This document shows positions 4,900-5,357 of a stretch of 5,357 bases of DNA, one piece after another (the stretch's first letter is position 1; each line of letters starts with the position of its first letter). The DNA is taken from assembly GCA_945836835.1 (NCBI GenBank), contig CAMAML010000105.1:1-5357 (forward strand), in the 5' to 3' direction. Below the pieces are notes generated by a model, which saw only the letters and a list, made by a program, of their open reading frames with translations, did no database searches and was not told the origin of the DNA. This DNA is from an uncultured cyanobacterium. GTDB taxonomy: Bacteria; Cyanobacteriota; Vampirovibrionia; Gastranaerophilales; Gastranaerophilaceae. Made by a program: the position numbers and the translations under genes.

Positions 4900-5357
4900 A
4901 TGAGCAAAGAAAAGAAAAAATTAAAAGTTGCATTTCCCCATATGGGAAACATATATATAGCTTGGTCGGCAGCGTTAAGAAAAATCGGGGTAGAGCCTTA
5001 TATACCGCCGTACACTAATAAAAAAACGCTATCTTTGGGGACAAAAAACTCGCCCGAGGCGATATGTTTGCCATACAAACTTATATTGGGAAATTTTGTC
5101 GAGGCAATCGAGGGCGGAGCGGATTACGTTGCGATGATTTCATCTCCGGGGTGTTGCCGATTGGGCGAATACGGCGGTTGTATTCATAACGCTTTGGTTG
5201 ATATGGGGTATAACGCAAATTATATCGAATTGACTCTTTACGACGGGATTAAGGGAATGTTCGATTTCTTGAAAAAAATTAGCGGGTCGAGCAATTACGT
5301 TCTGTTTGCAAAGGCTATTGTTTTAGCGATAAGAAAAGTCTTTTTGATTGACGATTT
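4900..5357 (+). CDS. 2-hydroxyacyl-CoA dehydratase activase-related protein (DUF2229), C-terminus missing
   Basis: The 152 visible residues match the N-terminus of the DUF2229 / CoA-substrate-specific activase-related family, linked to ATP-driven activation of 2-hydroxyacyl-CoA dehydratases in anaerobes. Landmarks are KVAFPHMGNIYI (9-20), the KKTLSLGTKNSPEAICLPYK segment (41-60, Cys56), LILGNFVEAIEGGAD (61-75) and SSPGCCRLGEYGG (81-93, Cys85 and Cys86) with Cys94 just after. Cys56 and the Cys85/86 region correspond to conserved cysteines of the family, probable iron-sulfur ligands by inference. The frame is open to the right edge, so total length and any fused ATPase domain are unknown. The start is an ATG with a weak AAAGAG 7 nt upstream. 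It lies 34 bp after gcvPB, with an A-rich spacer and no hairpin, so it is probably in the same operon. Some family members have no nearby dehydratase and an unknown role, so the name is a family label rather than a proven function. Confidence 0.88.
   Translation, partial: MSKEKKKLKVAFPHMGNIYIAWSAALRKIGVEPYIPPYTNKKTLSLGTKNSPEAICLPYKLILGNFVEAIEGGADYVAMISSPGCCRLGEYGGCIHNALVDMGYNANYIELTLYDGIKGMFDFLKKISGSSNYVLFAKAIVLAIRKVFLIDD

Noticed and set aside
4482..5226. Exact 15-base direct repeat AACGCAAATTATATC at 4482-4496 and 5212-5226
   Set aside because: Both copies are in frame in unrelated genes and encode NANYI with the same common codons; chance and shared codon use explain it.

Overview
The window reads as ordinary chromosomal DNA from an anaerobic, moderately AT-rich bacterium. 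I see no phage, insertion-sequence, CRISPR, tRNA or rRNA signal. The best lineage guess is a non-photosynthetic relative of Cyanobacteria (Melainabacteria / Gastranaerophilales type). This rests on a bifunctional-nuclease-family protein with a cyanobacterial-style N-terminus (MIEMKVxGIALD), the compact sigma factor, and the strictly anaerobic character of the activase-type protein at the right edge. It is an inference from recalled family resemblance; another anaerobic phylum such as Firmicutes is not excluded.

Layout, left to right. (1) The C-terminal three quarters or so of a 5'-nucleotidase / metallophosphatase on the + strand, truncated by the left edge and ending at 1262. (2) Convergent to it, with only 6 bp between the stop codons, a minus-strand pair: a tandem universal stress protein (2703 to 1855), then a BFN/DUF151 protein (1784 to 1269). 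(3) A 130-bp divergent intergenic region (2704-2833) holding candidate back-to-back promoters. (4) A plus-strand operon: a small alternative sigma-70-family factor (2834-3442), then, after a single base, gcvPB (3444-4865), the PLP-binding subunit of glycine decarboxylase, and after 34 bp the start of a 2-hydroxyacyl-CoA dehydratase activase-related protein (DUF2229 family), cut by the right edge.

How the genes may work together. The plus-strand operon joins a transcription factor to glycine catabolism and to a protein of the oxygen-sensitive 2-hydroxyacyl-CoA dehydratase system, which suggests anaerobic amino-acid metabolism. The minus-strand pair looks like stress-response or housekeeping genes. 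No stretch over 300 bases lacks a gene. The intergenic gaps are 6, 70, 130, 1 and 34 bp, and I see no strong GC-rich intrinsic terminator in any of them.

No clearly new system is visible. The most unusual points are the near-fused sigma-gcvPB junction, with a homopolymer tract where loss of one base would join the two frames, and the symmetrical divergent promoter region.
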